Notes: generated by a model from the letters alone, not told the origin. Shown: positions 32,444-43,783, counted from the stretch's first letter. The stretch: DNA of 64,000 nt from a candidate division SR1 bacterium (GCA_026397395.1 JAPLUV010000023.1:23810-87809), one strand, 5' to 3'. Translations and numbers: made by a program.

Positions 32444-32480
32444 AAAAGACCGCGCTGTTTATCCAGAACGGACTTTTTTT
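32444..32480 (+). terminator. Terminator after membrane peptide 2
   Basis: AAAGACCG pairs with CGGACTTT (one A-A mismatch), followed by a T run. The A-rich arm also serves the converging hisS gene. Confidence 0.65.
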
Positions 32481-32515
32481 ATTACAAATAAATAATGTAC
32501 TATGTAAAATCCTAA

Positions 32516-33817
32516 TTACAAATTGACTGTAGTCTCTTCCCCTGTTTTCATATGCTTAATCTTATATATTTTATCTTTCAGTTCTCATTCACCTAAAATC
32601 ACAACATTTGGGATTCATTTCTTATCTGCATAGGCAAATTGTTTCGCAAGTTTATCTGGAGTAGGATATATTTCAATATTTTTTCCTTCATTGACAAAAG
32701 TAGTCACCAAAGCATAGATATCAGCAATCGTAGATTCAAAATTAACAAAGAGATAATCAGCAACAGTAGCTTGTGTAGTTTTGATCGTTTCCAAGATCAA
32801 GAAGGTCATCCTAGACAATCAAATACTTCATCCTACTCATGAATAAAAATTCTTCTTGGGATCAATATAACCAGTCAGATTTTCATATCTACCTCCACCA
32901 CTAATACTTCCTAGTCACATATCATCATCAAAATAGACCTCATAAACTGTTCCCGTATAATAATCCAAACCTCTAACAATAAAAGGATCATATACAAAAG
33001 AGAAATCATATGACACATTGAGTAAATCAATATGCTTCATGACTTCCTTGAGCTCTGTTAGTCACTTTACAAATTTTTCACTAGAAGCTGAAGATTCTGT
33101 TAAATCTGCAAGTTTTGTTGTTGTAAAAGCGATTATCTTCTTTTGTTCAACAGTAGACAATCAAATCATAGCTAATTCTTCTATAAATTTTTCTTGTCCG
33201 ATCTTATAATATCTATCAAAGAGTGAATAGATAAGTTTAGGATCCACAGCAAATTGTTCAAGAAATCAGCTCAAAAGATATCTATTATTAATATGCATAG
33301 AAATTTTTCTTTTTGGCAAAAAGGTAGTTTTAATTTCCTCTAATGTTTTCAATAAGACAAATAATGTTTCACTGTCATAAAATAGATATTTTCCTACTCA
33401 TCAAGCATTTTGGTCATTCCAAATAACATCAATATCTGCTTGCCAAAGTTCTTTGAATCTACCTCTCTGACTTCTCTCCCCTCTTCGAGACGGCTGTATC
33501 TGATATCTTTTGAAAGGAAAAACAATATCATTTTCATGATCCAAGACATACCTTGCAAAAGGAACCGTGAGATCAAAGTGAAGCGAATACTCTTTGGTGT
33601 CATCTTTACCTTGTGCCAATCAATACAGTCAAAAAATTTGTTTGCCCGCATCTTCTCAATTTTTGGACAAGAGAACACTGTTTGCTTCTACCGCAGGAGT
33701 TTGAATATGTGCATATCCATATTGGATATAATTCTTTTCTATAATTTTTTGGATTTGATCAAAAATAATCTGCTCTGCAGGATTATATTCTGGAAATCAC
33801 CCTGGACGTAAAACCAT
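32516..33817 (-). CDS. hisS: Histidyl-tRNA synthetase
   Basis: A 433-residue class II enzyme. [12 protein letters not shown] with [20 protein letters not shown] is the motif 2 region, and [18 protein letters not shown] is the family's HisA motif. [13 protein letters not shown] and the motif 3-like VGGSIGLSRM (four Gly from UGA around here) follow. A C-terminal anticodon domain completes it. It charges tRNA with histidine in the cytoplasm. Thirteen or so UGA glycines show that even core genes use the code here. Confidence 0.93.
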
Positions 33818-33896
33818 TTCTCTAATTTAGAATTTAAAATTTAGAATTTTGAATTCACTAGTAATGTATGTTCTTAGTAAACAATTTCAAGGGAAA

Positions 33897-35045
33897 CTAA
33901 GCCACCTCACGATGAAGATATTTTCTCGCATAGACATAGGCTACGATCAACAGCAAGGTAACCATACTAAAAGGAGACATTCCAAGATCAATGATATACC
34001 CGCCAATAAGAGGTCAGAAAATATTTGCAAGGTTAGCAAGCGCAGCCATATTACCATTTATCAATCCAATATCCTGATTTTCTCCAAGAATCATATTTTG
34101 AAACACCGGACGAAAAATACCCTGAAAGACACCACTTACACCAACAAATGTAATAACCAACCAAGCCGGGCCAGCAAAGAAAGCTCCGCCATAACATCAT
34201 ATCATTCAGAGAATACTAATACTTACCAAGTATTTATTACTAAAGGTTTTGAGCCAAAATTTCAATAAAAATCACTGATTGATAATCATCACGGCGCCAA
34301 TCATTGCCATGACATATCCGCTGACCTCTCCCGTCATCCCAAAACGTTCACTAAGGAAAAGCACAAAGGACATCTGATAAATCATCAATGCAAGATTGAT
34401 AACAAAAAATACAAAATATTCTTTCTTCTCCTTGGATACAAACATATTCTTGAAAATTGTAACAATATTAAGGGAAATATTTTTAGCTTTATTCAAAAAT
34501 TTATTCGTCTCTGGTAATCATCGGATGATAAAGAGTACATTCAACAAACACAAAAAGAAACTGACTATAAACGGCATCTTGATCCCATATCATAGGAGTC
34601 GTCCACCTATCGCGGGACCCATAATAAATCACACACCAAAGATTGCTCAGAAAAGTCAAAAGTTAGCACTGCGCTCTTTTTGATTAGCTGAAATATCACT
34701 GAGAATAGATTGGATGGAACTAATATTTCATGCAGCAGCTCCATTTACAATTCTCGACAATAAATACATCCAGATATTTCCACCGATCCACAAAATACCA
34801 TAGCTTATCAAGCTAGAAATTACCGACACAAGCAGAACAATTTTTCTCCCATATTTATCAGAAATCGCTCCAAGAATCGGTGTAGAAAACAAACCGAACA
34901 AGGAAAAAACTGTTGTTCCAAGGGAAATCATAAAATAAGTACTATGATAATAAGTTACTAAATTAGGAAATGCTGGTATCATAATCGTCATTCACATCAT
35001 ATCCAGAAACAACGTGAAAATTACTATTCGTTTTATTCTTTTCAT
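33897..35045 (-). CDS. MFS transporter (TetA/multidrug-like)
   Basis: 382 residues, about 12 membrane helices. The signature between helices 2 and 3 is GAISDKYGRKIVLL, the classic MFS A-motif. The second half has a shorter equivalent after GEVSGYVMAMIGA. Its size and the SIQSILSDISANQKERSANF loop resemble the drug:H+ antiporter-1 group (TetA-like). It likely exports a small molecule. Many UGA glycines lie in the membrane helices. Confidence 0.85.
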
Positions 35046-35144
35046 ATATATATCAAAAAATAAATTAGTGTATAGTTAAAAGTGTATAGTTCAGATTAGA
35101 GTTCAAATTATATAATGTTGGTTTCAACTCTACACGCTACACTA

Positions 35145-36158
35145 TTATTGAGATGTATTTCCAATCTTATAGTCTGATAAAATCATAGCATATGGTTGTT
35201 GAGCATATTGATCTATTTTGACATTAGATTTTAATCCAATACCAGAAGAAAGATAATTGTAATTCATATTATTTCTCCATAAAGAGAATAAGACATACAC
35301 TTTTTGAGGAGCATCCAATTTAATAGTAGCAGATTGATTGTATGCTGGTGAATTACCTCCATTATTTAATATTCTCACGGCATCATCTCCAGATATTTTT
35401 TCAGACGTTCTTTTGGCTCATTTGAAGAGCAAAAGTCTAGCATTTGCACTCATAACTCCGTCAGCTGACACTTCCAATTGGATACCAATTCTATTCCCAA
35501 ATTGGTCTCGAACTTCCTGACCATTGATCATATATGGGTACATAATAGAGAATGACATATATTCTGGAGTAACCTCACCACCAGTATCATTGGTGTCTAT
35601 TTGGATATCAGAACCATTTTGGACATTGGTAGTAGATGAATCTTTCATCATTGGGTAGATTGGCCCATTACTATTTTTGTAGACAACAAATGCTTTTCCT
35701 AGCTGATAATATACTTTATCCTTGAGATAAGAGTCTTTCATAAATACTGCGGCAGAATCTAACGCTTGTTGCTCAGTCAATGATTTGGAATAATTGTACG
35801 TATTATTTACTTTGTTAGCTCGAAGAGAACAATTTTTCATATCAAAAGTATATTCAAATCCATTTGCCTCTATGCCTACAGAAAATAATTTTTGAGTAGA
35901 AGATCCGAATCCCAAAACAGTCATAATCGCAGAAACATTGCAATTAACTTGAAGTAATGAATTATCTTTAGCCACAAGCGTTTTAACTGCTGCTGCATCA
36001 AAAGAATACTGCGATGTTGGTTGTGGTTGTATAGGCATAATTGACGAAGCTGCCAACTTAGGATCTGTCACAGGAACATCAATACTTCCACCTGCCAACG
36101 TAACATTAAGGAAACTAAACGCGAAAATACCTAATGATAATACAAGTAATTTTTTCAT
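35145..36158 (-). CDS. Secreted protein of unknown function
   Basis: 337 residues with a clear signal peptide (MKKLLVLSLGIFAFSFLNVT, then LAGG). The mature part is beta-rich with Ser/Asn/Thr, one Cys pair (VNCNVS and KNCSLR) and a conserved-looking SFSIMYPYMINGQEV region. No enzyme motif is visible. The frame could extend upstream to 36257, but the ATG at 36158 gives a normal signal peptide and is preferred. One UGA glycine is in LLLFKGAKRTSE. Confidence 0.6.
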
Positions 36159-36243
36159 GAGAAAATATTTAAAAGAATAAAATTTATATAAACAAAAGAC
36201 TCCGAAATTCCTAACTCTTAATTCTTCATTCCTAATTCTTGTT

Positions 36244-37470
36244 TTATATGGATTCAATTTTCACACCAATCTTTTTCAATTTCTCTACAATATTATCATA
36301 ACCTCTTGCAATAATATCTTCATTAGTAATGAATGTAGTCCCCTGTGCCATCACTCCAGCCAAGACCATTGCTCCTCCACATCTCAGATCAGTACTCGAA
36401 ACATATTCTCCTTTCAATTTTACTGGTCAGATAACAATAGCTTCATGGGGATTCAAAATTTCTATATGAGCTCCGAGATTTTGCAACTCTGATAAGTAGC
36501 CAAATCTGCCTTCATACAAAGTTTCAAATATCTTGGATACACCACTTGCCTGAGTAAGTAAGGTTCCGAAAATCGATTGTAAATCCGTAGGGAAACCAGG
36601 ATAGATTCTTGTTTCCAATTTTACTGCTTTATAATTTTTCTTATTGGCTGATGAGACACGAATCGTATGTTTATCTACTATTTTGAAATCTATCCCTATC
36701 CTACTTGCAATACTATACATAGAAGACAATTCATCTACATGACATCACTTAATCGTTAATTCTGCATTGTCTGCTCCAGCACCGATAGCAAAATAGGTTC
36801 CAGCTTCGATATAATCAGAGATAATTTCAAATTCTTTTTTAGCAATCTTGCGCGTACCAGGTTTAATAACAATACTATGATCTACATTGAGATGAATATC
36901 AGCTCCAGCATTATTCAAGAAATCAATAAGATTTCTCACATGTGGTTCTATAGCAATTTGATACACATTAATTTCATAATCTACATCTTTAGCAAAAGCC
37001 AAATAGGTAAGCAAGGCCTCTATCGCAGTGACAGAAAATTCTTGCATCATAATATTTCTCTTAGGTTTAGCTATCACTTCATAGGTTTTAAATTCATCTT
37101 GCGTCATCTTTACCCCAGCCTGTCTCAATGCATCATCGAAACTATCCAGCGGTCTCTTACCGATATTACATCATCCACTACCGACAAATTTTACCTTTCC
37201 ATATTTTACTAAACCAAAAGGAATAAGCAAAATAGACGCTCTAAACTTCTTCGCCAAATCGTCTGTAAGGTCAAAAAAACTTTCTGACTTTTCTATGGAT
37301 GTCTGAGCTAGTGATTCCATGGACGTAACGTCTTTGATATTTGGTTTGTTATTCAACTTTACCTGGTTGTCTATACAAAAATTAGCTGCAACAATCGGCA
37401 ACGCTGCATTCTTACTTCCAGAAATAGTCACTTCTCATTTCAGATTAGGTGAATAAGAGATTTTAAACAT
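36244..37470 (-). CDS. murA: UDP-N-acetylglucosamine 1-carboxyvinyltransferase
   Basis: A 408-residue enzyme for the first committed step of peptidoglycan synthesis: it transfers enolpyruvate from PEP to UDP-GlcNAc. It has SGSKNAALPIVAA near the start (Lys/Asn substrate contacts), FRASILLIPFGLV and GSGGCNIGKRPLD with the catalytic Cys. YPGFPTDLQSIFGTLL and TDLRCGGAMVLAGVMA lie in the C-terminal half. Several glycines are UGA (for example the first Gly after KL in LKGEV). It shows that this organism makes at least part of a cell wall. Confidence 0.94.
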
Positions 37471-37507
37471 TGAGACAAGAAATATAATAAAATAATGGTT
37501 ATGAATC

Positions 37508-37605
37508 GTAATGTGTAGTAATTGATTGTAATGTATCGTAGATTTTGCCATTTAAAACAACACATCACACGAACATCAGTGAGTACATTACACGAAGTAC
37601 ATTAC
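37508..37605. repeat. Inverted GTAATGT/ACATTAC heptamers
   Basis: GTAATGT occurs at 37508 and 37528, and its complement ACATTAC at 37585 and 37599. The four could fold into a long interrupted hairpin in the gap between murA and the small gene upstream. They could be regulator sites. There is no gene in this stretch. Confidence 0.4.
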
Positions 37606-37645
37606 CTTTTCCAGTGTAACAAAAGCCGTTTCGTTTTCAAGATAA

Positions 37646-37667
37646 GAAAAAAGCTCCCTAAGGAGCT
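37646..37667 (-). terminator. Terminator of the oxidoreductase operon
   Basis: Minus strand: AGCTCC-TTAG-GGAGCT followed by TTTTTT, overlapping the stop codon of the small gene ending at 37666. Confidence 0.8.
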
Positions 37668-37893
37668 AAAATTGCGAATCTTGATACAATCAAGGAAATG
37701 AAGCAACTTCTAATTTCTTGTAGAGTTCTTTCTGCGATGAAGAGAGTTTCTCACCACGAGAAAGCTGAGATAATGCAATTTGAGCCTCTTTTATATAAGA
37801 GTCATAAAGCTCTGCTCCCTCTCCAATGGAACTCTTGTTCTTCTTAGCTTTTTTTATCAAATCAGCTAAGTCTTTCTTTCTTAAATCCGCCAT
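37666..37893 (-). CDS. Small basic helical protein
   Basis: A 75-residue protein that begins MADLRKKDLADLIKKAKKNK and continues as helices, ending ASFPGLYQDSQF with the Gly from UGA. Lys-rich, soluble, with no recognised family. The last gene on the minus strand before a strong terminator. The frame could begin earlier (37980), but that would add an implausible hydrophobic N-terminus, so the ATG at 37893 is preferred. Confidence 0.55.
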
Positions 37894-38027
37894 AGAATAA
37901 GTATTAGTGAATATTTTTGTTTTCGAAAAAAATACTATAACTATTTTATTTAAAATATCAAGAAAAGAAAAAGTCAGCATATAGCCAGTAATTTTCCATT
38001 TTCAATCTTCCATTTTCCATTAGAAAA

Positions 38028-38630
38028 TTACCATCTTCTCCAACTAGGACAAGCTTGATCTACATCTATATGAGAAAATCACTCATGTAATATTCCATCT
38101 ACAATTGCCTGGGTTAATAAGGGCAAATCTTTGTCTACCATACGAACAGAATAGCCACAACCAGCAGACTTAGCAAGACCATTGGGATCAAAGGGCAAAG
38201 AGACATTTCCTTCTGGGGTAGATCTGGTTTTGACGTGAAGTGGAGTCGTCGGAGACGCCTGACCTGTAGTCAATCCGTAGTTTTCGTTATTTGCGACGAT
38301 GTAGGTCAGATTTATGTTTCTTCTACACGAATGTAAGAAATGCCCAAGTCAAATTCCATATCCATCACCATCACCTCAGTAACATATTACCGTCAAATCA
38401 GGATTCCCCAGTTTCACCCCAGTAGCAAATGCCAGCGATCTGCCGTGCAAAGACTCGCAACCATAACTATCAATATACTGAGGAATCTTACTCGCACAGC
38501 CAATACCAGAAACCACCACGACCTTATGTTTGGGCAAATTAAGTTGCTTCAATGCATTTTTAATGGCTACATGGATAAGAAAATTTCCACATCCTGGACA
38601 TCGCTGAATTTTGTTTAGATTTGTTCTCAT
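38028..38630 (-). CDS. 2-oxoacid:ferredoxin oxidoreductase, beta subunit
   Basis: 200 residues. RCPGCGNFLI near the start holds the Cys ligands of a [4Fe-4S] cluster. GIGCASKIPQYIDSYG and the thiamine-diphosphate motif CYGGDGDGYGIGLGHF follow, ending in NNENYGLTTGQASPTTP. This is the KorB/PorB fold, shorter than usual (about 280), so the C-terminal part is trimmed. It works with the fused alpha/gamma subunit two genes upstream. Together they oxidise a 2-oxoacid (pyruvate or 2-oxoglutarate) to acyl-CoA and reduce ferredoxin. Confidence 0.88.
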
Positions 38631-38654
38631 AGACAAGAGACAAAGAATAAAATT

Positions 38655-39068
38655 TTATATCGTTTGTAAGAATTCTGCCATTGCTAAGTTTGCTTCTTCT
38701 ATAGTTGTATAATTTTTAACGATTATAGATGGCGATCCATCAATCATCGCAGATAAGGATTTACCATCTTCTGGATTATACAGGCAAAGAATCGGTTTAT
38801 GTAATTCCACTGCCCTACCCAGTTCATATCATACACCAAGACTAGTAATCGTAACATCAGCGATGACAACATCGGCTTCCATAATCCAAGCCAAATCTCT
38901 ATCATGTATTTCACGTGAAGACATGCTTTCTCATAGCGCTGAGAGATATTGATTCCCCACATGTTCAGTCAATACTTCACCATGTTGATGTAAATACTCT
39001 ATCATAGCCATATAGGTATCTTGGAGTTCTCTTCCTCATCTAATAGATCATGCAAAATATATTTTCAT
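38655..39068 (-). CDS. 2'-deoxynucleoside 5'-phosphate N-hydrolase (DNPH1/Rcl-like)
   Basis: A 137-residue protein closely following the DNPH1 pattern: KIYFAGSIRGGRELQ at the start, GEVLTEHVG, HDRDLAWIMEADVVIADVT and SLGVGYELGRAVELHKPILC. UGA codons encode several of these conserved glycines (AGS, RGG, VGY). The enzyme cleaves the N-glycosidic bond of deoxynucleotides and would clean up abnormal nucleotides or help salvage. It sits between the two subunit genes of the oxidoreductase, which is unusual. Confidence 0.85.
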
Positions 39069-39091
39069 TATATCACAAAGAATATAAATAA

Positions 39092-40735
39092 TTAATTCCC
39101 TTGAATTTCTTCCAAGAAGATTGGATACAAGGTATACTTTCTATGATGAGAAATTTTACCTTCTCGTTTTTTGTCATGTAGCCAGCACTTATTTGTCACT
39201 CGTTCTTGCATCTGTCATGACGCATTCATTTCAACGAAGGTGAGCAATTTAATCTTAGCACACTTTTCATCTAAAAATGTTTTCAGTCTCATATCAAACG
39301 GCTGAAAGACTTTCATAATAATCAATCCGAAATCTTTTCTATCTTTAACATAATCAGCCAAGACATAGCGATTGACCCCATAGGTAATAAAGAAAACTTC
39401 AGCATCAGGATTAATGATTTCATACCCATAGAAATTTTCATTAAATTCTTGGTGGATGAAGGTGCCTAACTTTCTATCTCTTTTGTCTTGCTGAGCTTTT
39501 TTCATGATCGGATCTTCGTTGGTCGCACCAGTTTCATCGTGTTCGTATGAGGTGGTAATAAATTCACCATTTTCCGTTCAGGGGATGAGATAAGGTGAAA
39601 TTCCATCATCTGACTCTGCATATCTTCTATAGTCTCCTTCATATTTTGGTCCAGTGAATAATTTTCCGCGATTAATTTCTTCCGCAATCAACGCCTTTGG
39701 ATCTATGGAAAGATATCATTCAGATAATTGCTTATCAATAAGATAAATGACAGGATGTTGATATTGGTCGGATCGGTTTAATGCCTTACCAATCAAACGA
39801 TAGGATTCTTCAAAGGTTGATGGAGCGAGAACGATAGGAAACGTATCTCCAAAGGAAGCGTTTAATGCATAATTCAAATCGCCCTGACCGGTAAAGGTCG
39901 GCGTACCTGTGCTTGGCCCATCGCGTTGAGAGAGAATATAGAGTCCACCAATTTCTGCCTGATTAGAAAAGGAAATACTTTCCGTCATCAAGGCGAACCC
40001 TCATCCACTCGTCCCACACGCTGCTCTCTTGCCAGCGAATTTTGCACCAAGCATGGATATACTAACTGCAATCTCATCCTCTCATTGAAAGAAAACATTT
40101 TTTTTATTCTCTGGAATATTCTGGTTCATTCTCTGGAATTCTTCTGTTACTACATCAATAAGTGAACTTGCAGGCGTCATAGGATATGCTCCATAGAAAT
40201 CCATTCATGATGCAATAGCGCCTTTGGCAATGACTTCATTCCCAAACATAAACTTTTTTTCTACTCCTAAATTTTCTACTTTCCACTGTGGATTTTCTAC
40301 GAGAAAGTCATAGCCCTGTTGTAAGCACACAATATTTTGTTCCAAGATATCCGCCGAATAGAGTTCAGCAAGTTTCTGTTTTCCTTCTTCAAATGGAATT
40401 CACAAGAGCTTCAATGCAGCTCAGAAGCAAAAGGTATTTTTAAATTTGGTCGTCTGATCTTTGATGTTCTCGACCTGTTTCAACGTGTATAGATTGGTGT
40501 TTTTCGTGACCGCATAGTCATCAAAGGCAAAAAAATAATCTATGGTCTGAGTAATAAAGTAATCCGTATCAGAAATATAGAGGAAAAAATCATTATTATC
40601 TCCTTTGATAATAGAAGCATATTCTTTGTCTCACAAGACAGAGTATCCTTTCTTGGAAAGTAATTGGCCAAGCAAGAGTCCTGACGTATTTACGCCACTT
40701 CCAGCAGCTCCAGAAAATCAGATAGAAATTCTCAT
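39092..40735 (-). CDS. 2-oxoacid:ferredoxin oxidoreductase, fused gamma/alpha subunit
   Basis: A 547-residue protein. The N-terminal gamma domain (MRISIGFSGAAGSGVNTSG, about 1-185) is joined to an alpha/pyrimidine-binding domain. Key segments are SGMDFYGAYPMTPASSLIDV, QGEDEIAVSISMLGAKFAG and ALMTESISFSNQAEIG. A C-terminal part ends in LTFVEMNASGQM. This is the fused KorA form common in archaea and CPR. With the beta subunit it forms the complete enzyme. No ferredoxin-like delta subunit is seen here. It is the first gene of the operon (promoter at 40778-40805). Confidence 0.9.
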
Positions 40736-40777
40736 GTATATATTTTTATTTAATAAAATAGAAAAGTTGTCTCCTCA

Positions 40778-40805
40778 TATATAGTAAAAAAATCCAGCAA
40801 AACAA
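40778..40805 (-). promoter_or_regulatory. Candidate promoter of the oxidoreductase operon
   Basis: Minus strand: TTGTTT, 16-nt spacer, TATATA, about 45 bp upstream of the ATG. GGAG follows in the leader. Confidence 0.45.
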
Positions 40806-40839
40806 CATTAAAAGATAGACGATTTTTTCTTTAACAGAA

Positions 40840-40882
40840 ATGACCTCTGTAATCGTAGTAAACTACAATATACAAAGGTCAT
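40840..40882 (-). terminator. Hairpin after the 109-residue hypothetical gene
   Basis: ATGACCT and AGGTCAT form the outer stem with an inner GTAGT/ACTAC stem, 25 bp past the stop. There is no long T tract directly after it. Confidence 0.45.
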
Positions 40883-40906
40883 AGCATTGCTGTAAGTAAT
40901 GAGATC

Positions 40907-41236
40907 CTATCCAGTCTTACCAAAAGGAGATGCGAGATCTTCCCCTTCGATATACACGATTCCTGTGGAGAAATCGAAGATATACCAGATTCCAATATCG
41001 CCACAACCTGCACCATAAGATACAGGTTCGTCAAAGCTAACAGCAGGAAGGTTATAGGATACTACACTCTTCATAACTGAAGGGGTATCCGTACAAACTA
41101 TCTGCGTTGTTACTATCCCAGAATCATTAATTCTGAAATCGTATGCTTTAGAAAGCGCAGACTTTATAAGATCCAACGGTACTGGACACGTAAACGTATT
41201 AATCCCATTAACTAAAAAATTTGGTTTGTTATTCAT
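40907..41236 (-). CDS. Hypothetical 109-residue protein
   Basis: A compact soluble protein with two mid-chain Cys (FTCPVPLDLI, QIVCTDTPS) and a Gly/Tyr-rich second half (VSYGAGCGDIGIWYIFDF). It has no signal, no membrane segment and no UGA glycine. I do not recognise a family. It is divergent from the GHMP-like gene and just outside the putative RiPP region, so any link is speculative. Confidence 0.5.
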   Translation of the reverse strand: MNNKPNFLVNGINTFTCPVPLDLIKSALSKAYDFRINDSGIVTTQIVCTDTPSVMKSVVSYNLPAVSFDEPVSYGAGCGDIGIWYIFDFSTGIVYIEGEDLASPFGKTG

Positions 41237-41297
41237 GGTTTCTTTTTATTTTGGTTTCTAACTACATAGTAGTATACATATATGATAAATAAAGTCA

Positions 41298-41326
41298 ATG
41301 ACATTATTACTTGAAAATGATATACT
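41298..41326 (+). promoter_or_regulatory. Promoter upstream of the first GHMP/winged-helix gene
   Basis: ATGACA (-35), 17-nt spacer, TATACT (-10). It lies inside the longer possible reading frame that starts at 41298, so translation should begin downstream, at the ATG at 41385. Confidence 0.55.
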
Positions 41327-41384
41327 TTTGTCTACAACAATAGATGTATTCCTACCTATGTATTTTAGTTTTTTACAGCGTGTA

Positions 41385-43187
41385 ATGAACTCTAAGCAAC
41401 TCAAGGAACGTTTTAAAAAAACTTATGAATCTTTTTTCCAGAAAAATCAAATCGTAATATCCGCGCCATTTTTGATGAATCGAGCATGAGATATCTCCAA
41501 AGAATATAGTGGCATAACCATCAAACAAAAGATACCACTCCGCTTATATATAGGAATCAGCAAGAGCAATACCAAAAAGATACTAATCAATGATATTTCT
41601 TATTATGACAAAACACAAGATGAATTCATCACGACTAATGCATTGGAATATGCACCACACTTTTACAATCTCAACGATCACATAAATAGTGAACGGAAAG
41701 CTATTTTGGATATCTATGATGGCATCAATATAGATATATTTTCTGAACTACCAAGATGAATGGGGCTTTGATTTGAATCTATATTAGCATTTTTGCTAGC
41801 CACAGGACTCAATAGATTAGTAAACAAAATAGATCATTCTACCATAGATGATATAAACAATCTCACCATCGAAGACGCTCTCAAAAGAGAAGATCAAACC
41901 GTCAGCAATTGGCTGAAAGATGGGATTATTTTTGATAAAATTGTTTTTGGCACGATCATCTCCTCTGTCAAAAGATCATCTCTTTTTGAATCATACTACC
42001 CTATCATCAGCATTATCAAAGACCAAGAAAAACAAGATGAGAATGTACTTATTTCACTAAATAAATCATATACATTCAGATTCAATGAGTTGTTTGAATG
42101 ATGGAAAAAGATACCATATCTTCCTATCGATTATGGAATCATTTATTCTGGAAAACCTGTATTATTGGAACAAATCGTTACCTGTAACAAAAAAAATGGA
42201 TCATATAATGATGCCATCAAACCAGAATTCAAAAATATTTTTTGAAAGTATTTTGATAATTTAAAAGATGCGGAAATACCTAAATTTTATAAAGATCTAA
42301 TCGATACCGACAACAACAAGATAGAGAGTTCGCTCTATGGTAAAGTAATGGGAATGCTTAGCATTAAGATATTTCACCTTATGATTCAATTATACTCTCG
42401 TGAATACAATGAAGAAATAGTCAAAGAATTTATATGAGCACTCAATAAATTTAGACGATGAAATTATGTGACCAAAAACAGCTCTAATTTTTTTATGGAC
42501 ATCGTCAGAAAGCTTACTGAGGAATTCAAAGCAAACCACAGTTTATTTTGACTCTTTCCAAATGATACGACCATTATGGGTGGAACAATTTGATTCGCTT
42601 TGCCATTAGAATGATTTAGAAAAAACTTTTTGAATGCAGTCGAAGAGACCAAAAAAGAATTTAATGGAACAGATCTTATTTACTGCAGTTGGACGGATGG
42701 AATCGAACACAAATGACTATATTTCGAGCAAGATATAGAAAAAAATATTTATTCAGAATTTATTGATTCCAGAAAGCACATACTCAAATCTAGTGACGGG
42801 CAATGCTTTCTGTGAGACTACGAAGAATTATTAGAGAAGCAGATCCATAATATTGTTTTGGATTGCATCAATGACAAGATATTTGTAAATGGGAAAAAAG
42901 TAACTTCGGATAGTCTTCATTCCCAGAGTGCAACCATAGGGATATTAAAAATATTGATTGAAAACATTGGGAAAGAAGTTCACAACAAGGAACTACCAGC
43001 ATCATGATATTGTAAGAACAAAAATGAGATGACAGGAAAGATTATTCTTCCTCTGATCAAATTGATCGAAAAAGAAATAGGAAAAAAGATACCACTCATC
43101 TGTAAATGATCTATCTATGAATTTTATATTAAGCTCAATCATTCAGACATCACTATAGCTATTATAGACAGAATCAACGACAACTAA
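41385..43187 (+). CDS. GHMP-kinase-like protein with C-terminal winged-helix-like domain, copy 1
   Basis: A 600-residue protein with many UGA glycines. The N-terminal half looks like a GHMP kinase: VISAPFLMNRAGDISKEYSG matches motif 1, and LPRGMGLGFESILAFLLATG matches the Gly-rich ATP loop. YLPIDYGIIYSGKPV follows. The C-terminal 100 residues (INDKIFVNGKKVTSDSL, then NKNEMTGKIILPLIKLIEKE and CKGSIYEFYIKL) have the pattern of an OmpR-type winged helix. Start at 41385 is chosen from the promoter position and alignment with copy 2. It could be a metabolite-sensing regulator or an enzyme with a nucleic-acid-binding tail; both are inferences. Confidence 0.6.
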
Positions 43188-43216
43188 TTTTCGTTAAGAT
43201 ATAATACTCATAGACT

Positions 43217-43250
43217 TATTTTCTTGGTTTTGTCAGTTTTTTTCTTTTTT
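43217..43250 (+). repeat. T-rich repeat after GHMP copy 1
   Basis: ATTTTCTTGGTTTTGTC followed by a T/C run. A near copy lies at 45631-45666 after GHMP copy 2. It follows each paralog and precedes the next gene, so it may be a shared terminator or operator. Confidence 0.5.
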
Positions 43251-43297
43251 GGAAAGTTTACAAAAGCGGATGATTTTATATCATCACCGACTAACGT

Positions 43298-43609
43298 ATG
43301 ACAAAGATCATCGATCAGCCAGAAGTAGCTGAATCCGTAAGTAGATTCATCAATGATCATAAGCACGGAGACATTTCTCCAATGATAAAACAAATTATAC
43401 ACAACTTTCTAAGGAGAGAAAAGGAGATAGCAAAAATAACGATTTTTTTTAGTAAGATCTATGATAAGCTCTATTATGATGTACTATTTAAAAACATTAA
43501 AATAGAAAAGAAAACATTTAGAATTCTGGAAAACCTCGCTTCACCGACCTATAGCAAAACAGAAGAAGAATGGGAGAATATACTCCATAAAGCACAAACT
43601 ACCAAATAA
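43298..43609 (+). CDS. Hypothetical 103-residue protein between the GHMP paralogs
   Basis: A soluble, mostly helical, charged protein starting MTKIIDQPEVAESVSRFIND and ending ENILHKAQTTK. No UGA is used; no motif is recognised. A possible promoter (TTTACA, 16 nt, TATCAT) lies just upstream, near 43257-43284. It might be a small partner of the flanking GHMP/winged-helix proteins, judged on position only. Confidence 0.5.
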   Translation: MTKIIDQPEVAESVSRFINDHKHGDISPMIKQIIHNFLRREKEIAKITIFFSKIYDKLYYDVLFKNIKIEKKTFRILENLASPTYSKTEEEWENILHKAQTTK

Positions 43610-43694
43610 TAAGCAACAGTAGCCCATATGTATAGAATTGTTAGATCAAATATTTTCTTAAAATCTAGGTCAATAAGACAATTAATAATTATAA

Positions 43695-43722
43695 TTGACA
43701 TTTTGCAGGAGATGAATATAAC
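43695..43722 (+). promoter_or_regulatory. Promoter of GHMP/winged-helix copy 2
   Basis: Perfect TTGACA, 16-nt spacer, TATAAC. The transcript would start near 43729, upstream of both candidate start codons. Confidence 0.65.
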
Positions 43723-43783
43723 TTTTTGCAGTTAGTTCTTTATTCTGTTAGCAAGATAAGAACATATGGAGAATAGAATTCCC

